Assembly (NCBI GenBank): GCA_017501545.1
Contig: JAFVWS010000008.1
Location: 1-64,000, forward strand
Direction: 5' to 3'
DNA length: 64,000 bases
Origin: Clostridia bacterium
Lineage (GTDB): Bacteria; Bacillota; Clostridia; Oscillospirales; CAG-272
Part shown: positions 50,466 through 59,091 of the stretch, one piece after another
Position numbering within the stretch: position 1 is the stretch's first letter
How the letters are laid out: every line of letters starts with the position of its first letter
The notes under the pieces: generated by a model
Databases searched by the model: none
What the model was told of the DNA's origin: nothing
What the model saw: the letters and a program-made list of their open reading frames with translations, nothing else
Program-made: the position numbers and the translations under genes

Positions 50466-52466
50466 ATGAAAAAAACTTACTTTTTATTATTGATTTCTAT
50501 GATAATATTACTATTTGCAATCGGCGCAAGCGCACAGGATATTGCAATAGTAGATAGTGAAGGAAATGAGTATAATCATGATAATTATAGCTTTTATCTG
50601 CCTTCACATATCTCACCAAACGAGCTTACCTTTAAAATCTCAGATGGGGTAGAATTATCATATAACGATAGTGGAACCTTTAAATCAATAAAAAATGGAG
50701 ACACTGTTGATTTTTCAAGCTTCTATACCTTGTTTGGCACAAGCCCAGTATATGTTGCTTCTGCAAAAATCAATTCTATCGATTATTTTTTAATCTTGCG
50801 CTTCGCAAGCACCCTGCCAAGTGTAAATATTCAAACGTCTATAGACCCAGAATATATAATTGCATATTCCTCTAAGGACACTGCTGTAAAAACTACTATT
50901 ATGGCTAACAACGGCGAGGTTTTGTATAGGGATAATGTAAATGCTGGCGAATTCCGAATACGCGGTAATGCAACCGAAGCATACGCAAAAAAGCCATTTC
51001 AGCTTAAGCTTTCATCAGGCGCCCCTCTTTTTGGTATGGAAAGAGATAAAACGTGGCTCTTGCTTGCAAATTACGATGACCAGTCGTTAATACGTAATAA
51101 CGTAATGTACAAAATCGGAAGTGAGCTTGGAATTGACACCTGCGAATTTCAAAACGTCGACTTATTTATAAATGGTGAATATTATGGAATTTATCTTCTT
51201 TGCGAAAAGGTGGAAATTGATAATGGACGCGTTGAAATAAGTGACTTAGAGGAAGAAAACGATGCTTTAAATTCCTCATATAGCTATTTCTCAACCTCTG
51301 TAACCAGTGGCACATTAATCGATTCTACGATTTTAACTCAGTATTCATATATTCCAGATGTTACAAATCCCACTGATATTACAGGTGGATACTTAGTAGA
51401 GCTTGATAATAACTATTATAAAAACGAGCTATGCTATTTTACTACTGAAAACGGCAACCACTATGTAATTAAATCGCCAGAATATGCCTCTCTTAAGGAG
51501 GTTGAATACATTGCCAAGCTATTTGCCGATATGGAGGAGGCAATTATGTCCTCAAACGGCTATAATCGCGAGGGCAAGCATTATTCTGAGTATGTCGATA
51601 TTGACACCTTGGCTTCAGCCTATATTTTGCAGGAGCTTGGTAGAAACTATGACGCTGGCTCGTCAAGCTTATATTTCTATAAGGATAAGGACCAAAATGG
51701 TAGCTTTACTAAAATCGTAAAGGGTCCACTTTGGGACTGTGACAACACCCTTGGCAATATCCATAAAAACGATGCATCAAACCCTGAGGGCTACTGGGCA
51801 AAGGAGCGTAGCATTTGGGCAGGTCTTACAAGCAAGCAGGAATTTATGACTCTTGTGAGGGAAAAATACGCTAAGGTATATGATTACATTTTTGATATGA
51901 TTGACTATGGTGGATACATTCAAAAGGAGGTTGAAGCAATAGGCGATTCTATCTATATGGAGCAAAATCGCTGGAATAGTAACAACTATGAAAAGTGGCC
52001 TCTATACTACGATGGCACTCACTATGACAGATGGCAAAGCGCACCGGTATTTAATTTCTGTTCGGTTTATTCCCAGGGAAATAATGAGGATGATACAACG
52101 GTAATCGGTTATCTTTGTGAGCATATTGAGGCACGCGCAAACTGGTTAGCTAATGAATGGGACTGTGACGTTTTGATAAGAGAAAGAATCACAGTGCCAC
52201 CAGCAGTACAGCCAGATGATGATACAATAGACAGTGATACTGATATAGTGCCACCAAATACTGACACTGATAAAGAGCCAGAGGATAGTGATAGCAACGT
52301 AGATACAAACGAAGAGCCGAAGCCATCAACACCAACTCCTGATATGACTCCAGATTACGAGGAGCCACCAGCAATCGAGGAACAGCCAAAGGAAAAGGGC
52401 TTCTTTGAAAAAATATGGGAGCTTATAGTATCTATATTTAAGACTATTTTGTCATGGTTTTCATAA
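50466..52466 (+). CDS. exported CotH-kinase-family protein
   Basis: 666-residue secreted protein. A signal peptide (to about residue 25, ending in IGASA) precedes a beta-rich region (about 30-150). The CotH kinase domain (about 165-560) has FRIRGNATEAYAKKPFQLKL, SLIRNNVMYKIGSELG, the YGIYLLCEKVEID stretch, GGYLVELD and the catalytic-type GPLWDCDNTLGN. An Asp/Glu/Thr/Pro-rich linker (about 575-635) and a terminal amphipathic or membrane helix (FEKIWELIVSIFKTILSWF) follow. In Bacillus CotH phosphorylates spore-coat proteins, but the signal peptide here suggests action outside the cytoplasm. The ribosome site is weak, so translation may depend on the CDF gene 8 bp upstream. Confidence 0.9.
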   Translation: MKKTYFLLLISMIILLFAIGASAQDIAIVDSEGNEYNHDNYSFYLPSHISPNELTFKISDGVELSYNDSGTFKSIKNGDTVDFSSFYTLFGTSPVYVASAKINSIDYFLILRFASTLPSVNIQTSIDPEYIIAYSSKDTAVKTTIMANNGEVLYRDNVNAGEFRIRGNATEAYAKKPFQLKLSSGAPLFGMERDKTWLLLANYDDQSLIRNNVMYKIGSELGIDTCEFQNVDLFINGEYYGIYLLCEKVEIDNGRVEISDLEEENDALNSSYSYFSTSVTSGTLIDSTILTQYSYIPDVTNPTDITGGYLVELDNNYYKNELCYFTTENGNHYVIKSPEYASLKEVEYIAKLFADMEEAIMSSNGYNREGKHYSEYVDIDTLASAYILQELGRNYDAGSSSLYFYKDKDQNGSFTKIVKGPLWDCDNTLGNIHKNDASNPEGYWAKERSIWAGLTSKQEFMTLVREKYAKVYDYIFDMIDYGGYIQKEVEAIGDSIYMEQNRWNSNNYEKWPLYYDGTHYDRWQSAPVFNFCSVYSQGNNEDDTTVIGYLCEHIEARANWLANEWDCDVLIRERITVPPAVQPDDDTIDSDTDIVPPNTDTDKEPEDSDSNVDTNEEPKPSTPTPDMTPDYEEPPAIEEQPKEKGFFEKIWELIVSIFKTILSWFS

Positions 52467-52473
52467 AAAACAA

Positions 52474-52498
52474 AAAACGGGCGTTTGCCCGTTTTTCT
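52474..52498 (+). terminator. intrinsic terminator of the ThyX-like/CDF/CotH operon
   Basis: AAAACGGGC (52474-52482) pairs with GCCCGTTTT (52487-52495), followed by a T-rich tail. Confidence 0.85.
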
Positions 52499-52511
52499 CT
52501 TTTTGTAACTA

Positions 52512-52545
52512 TGAATATATCAACATATGAACAAACGATAATATA
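52512..52545 (+). repeat. 34-bp dispersed repeat, copy B
   Basis: 31 of 34 bases match copy A (1130-1163). It lies 60-93 bp before the start codon of the degenerate nucleotidyltransferase gene, in promoter position. It contains GAATA and, 19 bp later, GATAATA, which vaguely resembles a forespore sigma-G site with a long spacer. Confidence 0.6.
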
Positions 52546-52604
52546 TAAAGATGGTATATAATTCTTGCTTTTGGAAATGATAATAAAAAATGTAAGGAGA
52601 ATAT

Positions 52605-53081
52605 ATGAAGGTAGTAATTAAGGATAATGGTGAGAGTAATTTAGTAGCGCTCATCAACGGATTGAAAAAGCAAGGCTTTGATGATTTTATTGTTTTTTCT
52701 AAAATTAACAAAAGAAAACGCTTTCAGCTTGAAAATACATTTTATAATTTAGGAATTAAGCTTGCTTTAATTAATTTTGAAGCCACAAGAGGCACGTATG
52801 ATTTATTATCATCAGTAAAGGGAAGCTTAAGTAGTGCGTTTCTACTTGTTTATTCAAGCGAGGTGCTGAATCTTGATTTAAAGGGGGCGCTTTATTACCA
52901 TAAAGCATCACAAAAAATAGCAACTCTATTATTAAGCGATAAAAAAACGAATGCGATTTTTCTTGAAAACGAGATTTTTGATTATATGGCAAGAGCAGCA
53001 CACTTTGAAAAATGCATTTTGGCACGCATTTTTGAGGACGATGAAGCAGGTATATATAGTGCTTTATCAGCTCAAGCCTAA
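52605..53081 (+). CDS. shrunken, degenerate sugar nucleotidyltransferase-like protein
   Basis: 158 residues. The chain is collinear with RfbF/GlmU-type NTP transferases but about 100 residues shorter. MKVVIKDNGESN stands where MKAVILAGGxGTRL would be, LVALINGLKKQGFDDFIV matches the helix-strand after the KPM motif, FLLVYSSEVLNLDLKGALYYH matches FLFTYGDGVADLDIKATIDFH, and the end (NAIFLENEIFDYM..FEKCILARI) matches the product-site region. The glycine loop and the metal-binding GD are lost, so it is probably not an active transferase. It starts after AAGGAGAA. Repeat copy B precedes it and a terminator follows. Confidence 0.6.
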   Translation: MKVVIKDNGESNLVALINGLKKQGFDDFIVFSKINKRKRFQLENTFYNLGIKLALINFEATRGTYDLLSSVKGSLSSAFLLVYSSEVLNLDLKGALYYHKASQKIATLLLSDKKTNAIFLENEIFDYMARAAHFEKCILARIFEDDEAGIYSALSAQA

Positions 53082-53084
53082 TAA

Positions 53085-53118
53085 AAAAGAGATTTTGCGG
53101 TTGCAAAATCTCTTTTGT
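53085..53118. terminator. bidirectional intrinsic terminator
   Basis: A perfect 14-bp stem, AAAAGAGATTTTGC with GCAAAATCTCTTTT, between convergent genes. Confidence 0.9.
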
Positions 53119-53119
53119 T

Positions 53120-55093
53120 TTATTCAAGCTCAAATGCGCCAGTATAAAGCTGATAGTATTTACCCTTTTCGGCTATCAAGCTCTCGTGTGAGCCACGCTC
53201 AATAATGCGTCCTTGCTCCAAAACCATAATTACGTCAGAGTTTTGAATAGTGGATAAACGGTGTGCAATAACAAATACTGTGCGACCCTTCATAAGTGAG
53301 TCCATGCCAGCCTGAACAATTGCTTCAGTTCTCGTGTCAATAGATGAGGTTGCCTCGTCCATTATCATAACTGGTGGGTCAGCAACAGCAGCACGCGCAA
53401 TTGAGATAAGCTGTCTTTGTCCCTGAGAAAGCTCACTTCCACCACCACTAAGCATAGTGTTATAGCCGTCTGGAAGCATTTCAATAAAAGAGTGGGCATT
53501 TGCAAGCTTAGCAGCCTCAATACATTCCTCGTCGGTTGCATCAAGCTTACCGTATCTAATGTTATCCATAACAGTACCAGTAAATAAGTTTACGTCCTGT
53601 AAAATAACACCCAAGGAGCGCCTTAAATCGTCCTTTTTGATTTTGTTAATGTTAATACCGTCATATCTTATTTTTCCGTCTGCAATATCATAGAAGCGGT
53701 TAATAAGGTTGGTAATGGTGGTTTTTCCAGCACCGGTTGCACCAACAAAGGCAATTTTCTGACCAGGCTCAGCATAAATTGAAACGTCATGTAGAACAAT
53801 CTTTTCAGGCACATAGCCAAAGTCAACCTCGTTAAGCCTTACGTCACCACAAACACGAGTGTAGGTAACGGTACCATCACCATGAGGATGCTTCCAAGCC
53901 CAAATGCCAGTACGCTTTTTGGTTTCTTGAAGCTCGCCATTCTTGTCATATTCAGCGTTTACTAAGGTAACGTATCCATTATCAACCTCTTGCTCCTCGT
54001 CGAGAAGCTCAAAGATACGCTCAGCACCTGCAAGCGCCATAGTAATTGCATTTGCTTGCTGTGAAAGCTGTGATACGTTATTTGTAAACTGCTTTGAAAG
54101 GCCAAGAAAGGCAACTGCAGTACCAATTGTTAAAAGTGGGTCCTCAAGTCCAACAAAAGCAGCAAAAGAAGGGTTATATTTGCCAACAAGCATAGTGCCT
54201 GCAAACACCAAGCAAACGTAAAGCACGTGACCAATATTATTCATAATAGGCATTAGTGTGTTAGCTCTTGTATTAGCTTTTGTCGCATGCTCGCAAAGCT
54301 TGTCGTTAAGCTCACCAAATCTCTTTTTGCTCTTTGGCTCGTAGTTAAATACCTTAACTACCTTTTGACCGTTTATCATTTCCTCAATATATCCCTCGGT
54401 CTCACCTAAGGAGATTTGTTGACGGCGGAAGTGCTTAGCACCAGACCCACCAATCTTCTTAGCAACAAAGGTCATTACAAGCATACCACCAATAACAACA
54501 AGCGCCATCCAAAAGCTCATAGAGAACATAAAGATTGTAACGGTTGTAAGAATTATAACAGTGGTAATAATTTGTGGAAGTGATTGAGAAATAAGCTGTC
54601 TTAATGCGTCAATATCGTTTGTATAGTGTGACATAATATCACCACGTGGGTGAGTGTCGAAGTATTTTATAGGAAGCCTTTGCATCTTTCCAAACATAAG
54701 GGTTCTAAGCTTGTGTAAGCTACCTTGAGTAACAACAGCCATAGTCCTTGTTTGAACGAAGGCGCTGATTAAGCCAACTATATAAATGCCAGCTAAAATG
54801 CCAACGAAAATTGCAATAGTAGGGAAGAATGCCTCAAGCGCGCCCTCTGGTGTTAATTCACCAGCACGAATTGCGTTAATCGCCTTGGAAGCTGTATCAA
54901 TAACATTCTTTTGGAATATTGATGGTGATGCTGTTGCAAGCGCGCTTAAGCAAATGCAAATGAACACCAAAATAAGTGGGAACTTATAGAAGGAGAATAA
55001 TAGCTTAATAAGCCTTCCAAACGTGCCCTTTTTAACCTTTTTCATAGGGCGTCCCATCATAGGCTGGCGAGGATTTTTTACTGTTTTATTCAT
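53120..55093 (-). CDS. ABC exporter half-transporter, second subunit
   Basis: 657-residue fused membrane/ATPase protein. Six helices lie in about 25-350. The NBD has Walker A GATGAGKTT, Q-loop VILQDVNLF, signature LSQGQRQ and a canonical Walker B with catalytic Glu, MIMDEATSSID, plus the switch His in AHRLST. An insertion of about 50 residues rich in aromatic residues (GIWAWKHPHGDGT) separates the membrane domain from the NBD, as seen in BmrA-like clostridial proteins. It pairs with the upstream gene, whose stop overlaps this start by 4 bp. The likely function is drug, lipid or peptide efflux. Confidence 0.93.
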   Translation of the reverse strand: MNKTVKNPRQPMMGRPMKKVKKGTFGRLIKLLFSFYKFPLILVFICICLSALATASPSIFQKNVIDTASKAINAIRAGELTPEGALEAFFPTIAIFVGILAGIYIVGLISAFVQTRTMAVVTQGSLHKLRTLMFGKMQRLPIKYFDTHPRGDIMSHYTNDIDALRQLISQSLPQIITTVIILTTVTIFMFSMSFWMALVVIGGMLVMTFVAKKIGGSGAKHFRRQQISLGETEGYIEEMINGQKVVKVFNYEPKSKKRFGELNDKLCEHATKANTRANTLMPIMNNIGHVLYVCLVFAGTMLVGKYNPSFAAFVGLEDPLLTIGTAVAFLGLSKQFTNNVSQLSQQANAITMALAGAERIFELLDEEQEVDNGYVTLVNAEYDKNGELQETKKRTGIWAWKHPHGDGTVTYTRVCGDVRLNEVDFGYVPEKIVLHDVSIYAEPGQKIAFVGATGAGKTTITNLINRFYDIADGKIRYDGININKIKKDDLRRSLGVILQDVNLFTGTVMDNIRYGKLDATDEECIEAAKLANAHSFIEMLPDGYNTMLSGGGSELSQGQRQLISIARAAVADPPVMIMDEATSSIDTRTEAIVQAGMDSLMKGRTVFVIAHRLSTIQNSDVIMVLEQGRIIERGSHESLIAEKGKYYQLYTGAFELE

Positions 55094-56922
55094 TGTAAGC
55101 TCGCCCCCTTTGTCTGTGAGGTATATATCTCACGATAGATATCATTGCTTTCAAGAAGCGTTTCGTGGTTGCCCACTGCGTTGATTTTACCATCGTCAAG
55201 AATTATAATTACGTCAGCATCCTGAACACTTGAAATTCTTTGTGCAATTATAAGCTTTGTAGTGTTAGGAATTTCCTCTCGCATTGATTTTCTTATAAAT
55301 GCGTCAGTTCTTGTGTCAACAGCACTTGTAGAGTCGTCTAAAATCAAGATTTTAGGCTTTTTAAGTAGCGCACGGGCAATACAAAGACGTTGCTTTTGTC
55401 CACCGGAAACGTTTGAGCCACCCTGTTCAATATATGTATCATATTTGTCAGGGAACTTTTCAATAAATTCGTTCGCACAAGCAAGCTCACATGCGTGGCG
55501 CATTTCCTCGTCAGTTGCATTTTCATTGCCCCAGCGTAGATTTTCCTTAATAGTGCCAGAGAAAAGCACGTTCTTTTGTAGTACAACGCTAACTGCATCA
55601 CGAAGCGCAACAATATCGTAATCCTTAACGTTTACGTCGCCAACTAAAACCTCACCCTCAGTTGCATCATAAAGACGAGGAATTAGTGAAATCAGTGTAG
55701 ACTTAGCACTACCAGTACCACCGATAATACCAACAGTTTGTCCGGACTCAATTTTCAAATTTATATTTGAAAGAGCATTCTTTTCGGCTCTTTTTGCATA
55801 TTTAAAATTAACGTTTTTAAACTCAATAGAGCCGTCCTTTATAGTTGTAATAGGGCTTTCGGGATTTTTAATGGTTGTTTCCTCATTGATAACCTCAGAA
55901 ATACGGTTGGCGCTTTCTGCTGACATAGTAACCATTACAAAAATCATTGAAAGCATCATTAAGCTCATAAGCATTTGCATACCGTAGGTAAGAAGCGTAG
56001 AGAAGTTACCAATAGCAAATGAGGCACCACCTGAGGAAATAAGAAGGTGAGAGCCAATTAAAAGAATACCAACCATTAGTGAATACATACAAAGCTGCAT
56101 CACAGGAGAGTTAAAGGCAAGAATTTTTTCAGCCCTTACAAAGTCCTTGCGCACATCATCAGATGCATCAACAAATTTGTCAGTTTCGTATTTTTCACGA
56201 ACGAAGGATTTAACAACACGCATACCCTGTACGTTTTCTTGTACAGAGCTGTTTAGCTTATCGTACTTTTTGAAAACCTTTTTGAATATAGGCATTGCAA
56301 AACGTGCAATAAAAATAAGGGTAAATAGCAAAATAGGAACAACGACAACGAAAATCCAAGCCATTTTTCCACCAACAGAAAATGCCATTACAATTGAGAA
56401 AATGAACATAAATGGTGAGCGAATAGCAGTTCTGATTATCATCATAAATGATTGCTGAACGTTTGTTACGTCTGTCGTCGAACGAGTAACAAGGCTTGAG
56501 GTCGAAAAATTATCGATATTCTCAAATGAAAACTCTTGGGTCTTGTTGAACATAGCCTCTCTTAGATTTTTTGCAAAGCCACAGGACGCACGTGAGCAGT
56601 GTACTCCTGCTAATGCACCAAACATAAGAGATAGAAGCGCAAGACAAATCAAAATAGAGCAGAAAACAAGAATTACTGCAATAGTGTTTGATTCGCCAAA
56701 TTTTCCTTGAATTAAATCAATCAGCCATCTTGTTATTTTTATTCTTTCAAATGAAGCGCCCTCAACACCATTTGAAGCCTCAATGAACGTAATCAGCTCA
56801 CCGGCAATAGCAGGTATTAGGCATTCCATAATAACCTCAAATAAAACAAGCACTGGTGAAAGTATGGCACTAACCTTATACTTACCAACGTACTTAAATA
56901 AGGTTAAATATTTCTTAATCAC
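55090..56922 (-). CDS. ABC exporter half-transporter, first subunit
   Basis: 610-residue membrane/ATPase fusion. Six helices to about residue 330, then an NBD with Walker A GGTGSAKST (Ala for the usual Gly), signature NVSGGQKQR and Walker B ILILDDSTSAVD. Asp replaces the catalytic Glu, and the switch position reads AQRISS (Gln for His). Such degenerate site 1 residues mark the non-hydrolysing half of heterodimeric exporters such as BmrCD and TM287/288; the downstream subunit supplies the intact residues. It is led by a consensus promoter. The substrate is unknown. Confidence 0.93.
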   Translation of the reverse strand: MIKKYLTLFKYVGKYKVSAILSPVLVLFEVIMECLIPAIAGELITFIEASNGVEGASFERIKITRWLIDLIQGKFGESNTIAVILVFCSILICLALLSLMFGALAGVHCSRASCGFAKNLREAMFNKTQEFSFENIDNFSTSSLVTRSTTDVTNVQQSFMMIIRTAIRSPFMFIFSIVMAFSVGGKMAWIFVVVVPILLFTLIFIARFAMPIFKKVFKKYDKLNSSVQENVQGMRVVKSFVREKYETDKFVDASDDVRKDFVRAEKILAFNSPVMQLCMYSLMVGILLIGSHLLISSGGASFAIGNFSTLLTYGMQMLMSLMMLSMIFVMVTMSAESANRISEVINEETTIKNPESPITTIKDGSIEFKNVNFKYAKRAEKNALSNINLKIESGQTVGIIGGTGSAKSTLISLIPRLYDATEGEVLVGDVNVKDYDIVALRDAVSVVLQKNVLFSGTIKENLRWGNENATDEEMRHACELACANEFIEKFPDKYDTYIEQGGSNVSGGQKQRLCIARALLKKPKILILDDSTSAVDTRTDAFIRKSMREEIPNTTKLIIAQRISSVQDADVIIILDDGKINAVGNHETLLESNDIYREIYTSQTKGASLQ

Positions 56923-56969
56923 CCAACCACTCCTTTCAATGTAGTAAATTAATAATTATAACAGTACAT

Positions 56970-56998
56970 ATTATAGCACCCACAAAATTTAATGTCAA
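56970..56998 (-). promoter_or_regulatory. consensus sigma-A promoter of the ABC exporter operon
   Basis: Minus strand TTGACA (56993-56998), 17-bp spacer, TATAAT (56970-56975). Confidence 0.85.
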
Positions 56999-57039
56999 TT
57001 AAGTTGAGAAATATTTTATGTGAAAATTTGGTGAAAATA

Positions 57040-57062
57040 AAAAGGGGCACATACCCCTTTAT
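57040..57062 (-). terminator. intrinsic terminator of mrnC
   Basis: AAAGGGG with CCCCTTT and a T-run on the minus strand, about 40 bp past the mrnC stop. It separates mrnC from the exporter promoter. Confidence 0.7.
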
Positions 57063-57099
57063 TTTAAGCTGTAATTTTTCAAAAAACGCCTGTGTGTGT

Positions 57100-57471
57100 C
57101 TAAATTTCAGGGTAGGCAAGAGTAAAAAGCTCTAAAATCCTCTCCTCATTTTTTATAAGCCTTAGGTAACCAAAAATCGCCTCAAAGCCAGTTGCTATTT
57201 TGTATTCAAGCAGTGATGCGCTTTTAGGTGCATTTAAATGAGAAGAGTTTTTTCCACGACGAAAAATTTGCGATTCGGTCTGATCTAAATGTGCTTCGAT
57301 ATTTGAAAATGCCTTAGCTTGGTTAACAGCAGTAACATAATTAAGTGCTTCCTTGTTAAGCTTAGAGGATTTCTCATAGCCCTTTAAAACAAGGCGTTCC
57401 CTTATTATAGTCTCTAAAACAGAGTCGCCAAGGTAGGCAAGGGCACCTGCGCTAATGTGTGAAAATTCCAT
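57100..57471 (-). CDS. mrnC: Mini-ribonuclease 3
   Basis: 123-residue RNase III catalytic domain without the double-stranded RNA-binding domain, which in Bacillota processes the ends of 23S rRNA precursors. The catalytic-site signature is LAYLGDSVLE (residues 12-21), and a second acidic patch EYKIATGFEAIFGYL carries the conserved Glu near residue 98. The length is normal for the family. It starts after TGAGGAGATTTTT. It lies alone; in other Bacillota it usually follows cysS, which is not seen here. Confidence 0.94.
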   Translation of the reverse strand: MEFSHISAGALAYLGDSVLETIIRERLVLKGYEKSSKLNKEALNYVTAVNQAKAFSNIEAHLDQTESQIFRRGKNSSHLNAPKSASLLEYKIATGFEAIFGYLRLIKNEERILELFTLAYPEI

Positions 57472-57497
57472 AAAAATCTCCTCAGTAATTTTTAACT

Positions 57498-57526
57498 ATT
57501 CTAACACAAGCGCACGCATTTATCAA
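57498..57526 (-). promoter_or_regulatory. sigma-A promoter of mrnC
   Basis: Minus strand TTGATA (57521-57526), 17-bp spacer, TAGAAT (57498-57503). It is back to back with the glp-like promoter. Confidence 0.65.
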
Positions 57527-57534
57527 GTAATGAC

Positions 57535-57563
57535 TTGAAAAAATGGTAAATTTGTGCTAAAAT
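57535..57563 (+). promoter_or_regulatory. sigma-A promoter of the glp-like operon
   Basis: TTGAAA (57535-57540), 17-bp spacer, TAAAAT (57558-57563). A GCGCCC/GGGCGC hairpin (57582-57604) lies in the leader. Confidence 0.7.
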
Positions 57564-57629
57564 AAACGAGAACATAACAAAGCGCCCGCACTAAAAAAGG
57601 GCGCAAAATACTTTAAACGAGGTATTAAA

Positions 57630-59084
57630 ATGTCTACAAAGGCTTATGATGTCGTTATAATCGGTGCTGGTATTACCGGTACTATGACGGCGTTTCAACT
57701 TGCTAAATATAGTATAAAAACAGCAGTTGTTGAGGCTGGCATTGATGTTGCATCAGGCTCAACACGTGCAAACTCAGCAATAGTTCACGCAGGCTACGAC
57801 GCAAAGGAGGGCACACTAAAGGCGCTTCTAAACGTTAAGGGATGCGAAATGATGTCACAAATTACCACCCAGCTTGGCGTACATTATAAAAAATGTGGCT
57901 CACTCGTTATAGGCTTTAACAACCGTGACCTTGAGGAGCTTGAAAGGCTGAAGACTCGTGGTGAAACCAATGGAGTTAAGGGACTTCGCATCATAAAAAG
58001 AGCAGAGCTTGCTAAAATGGAGCCAAACGTTTCAAAGGATGCTAAATTCGCTCTTTACGCACCAAGCGCAGGTATAGTTTGTCCATATGACCTTGCATAT
58101 GCAGTGGCAGAAAACTCAGCCTCAAACGGCACAGATTACTACTTTGAATATAAGGTTGATAAAATTGAGCGCGATGGTGAATATTACGTCGTTTGCTCAG
58201 AGGATAAGGCTATCAAGGCGAAATACGTTATCAATGCTGCTGGATGCTATGCTGATGAAATTGCTAAATTGATAAATGATGACCTTCCATTTGAGATTAT
58301 TCCTCGCCGTGGTGAATATATGCTTCTTGATAAATGCGAGGGCAAAACTGCAAAGCATACTATTTTTGTTACACCAAACGAAAAGGGAAAGGGAATACTT
58401 GTTTCTCCAACCGTTGATGGAAACACAATAGTGGGTCCAAACGCAAATATCGTTGACTCCAAGGCTGACACTGGCGTTACCGAGGAGGGGCTTGACGAAA
58501 TTGCAAATGGTGCACGTCGTATAGTGCCACAAATTAATCTAAAGGCTGTAATAACCACCTTTGCAGGCGTAAGACCTACACCAACAAGTGGCGATTTTTA
58601 TATTCAAGAGTCCGAAAAATGCAAGGGCTTTATTCACGCCGCAGGTATTGAATCTCCTGGTCTTGCCTCAGCACCGGCAGTTAGCGAGTACGTGATTGAT
58701 ATTCTAAAGAAGGCAGGCGCAAAGCTAAACAAGAAGAGAAAATACATTGCAACAAGAACCAAGGATGGCAACTGTAAGCTTTTCTATGATATGACCGAGG
58801 CTGAAAGAAGAAAGGCTATTAAAGAAGACCCAAGATATGCAATAATGGTTTGTCGCTGTGAAACAGTCACCGAGGGTGACGTTGTAAACGCAATTCACCG
58901 TCCAATCAGCGCACACACAGTAGATATGGTTAAGCGTCGCACACGCGCTGGTATGGGTAGATGTCAAGGCTCACATTGTCGCGAAAAGGTGGCAGAAATC
59001 ATTGCAAGAGAACTAAATATTGATATTTCTGAGGTGTTAAAATTTTCCTCTAACTCAAAGCTACTTATGGGTAAAACCAAGTGA
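57630..59084 (+). CDS. GlpA-like FAD-dependent dehydrogenase with [2Fe-2S] C-terminal domain
   Basis: 484 residues. The DAO-type FAD fold has IIGAGITGTMTAFQLAKY, then a conserved SGSTRANSAIVHAGYD loop that flavin-linked glycerol-3-phosphate/2-hydroxyglutarate enzymes share. The BFD-type iron-sulfur domain carries CRC near residue 409 and CQGSHC near 448. In other Firmicutes this protein is followed by a second flavoprotein and a DUF1667 protein, the same order as here, and is usually called GlpA-like. Glycerol 3-phosphate is the likely but unproven substrate. It starts after AACGAGGTATTAA. Confidence 0.9.
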   Translation: MSTKAYDVVIIGAGITGTMTAFQLAKYSIKTAVVEAGIDVASGSTRANSAIVHAGYDAKEGTLKALLNVKGCEMMSQITTQLGVHYKKCGSLVIGFNNRDLEELERLKTRGETNGVKGLRIIKRAELAKMEPNVSKDAKFALYAPSAGIVCPYDLAYAVAENSASNGTDYYFEYKVDKIERDGEYYVVCSEDKAIKAKYVINAAGCYADEIAKLINDDLPFEIIPRRGEYMLLDKCEGKTAKHTIFVTPNEKGKGILVSPTVDGNTIVGPNANIVDSKADTGVTEEGLDEIANGARRIVPQINLKAVITTFAGVRPTPTSGDFYIQESEKCKGFIHAAGIESPGLASAPAVSEYVIDILKKAGAKLNKKRKYIATRTKDGNCKLFYDMTEAERRKAIKEDPRYAIMVCRCETVTEGDVVNAIHRPISAHTVDMVKRRTRAGMGRCQGSHCREKVAEIIARELNIDISEVLKFSSNSKLLMGKTK

Positions 59085-59091
59085 GGCAGAA

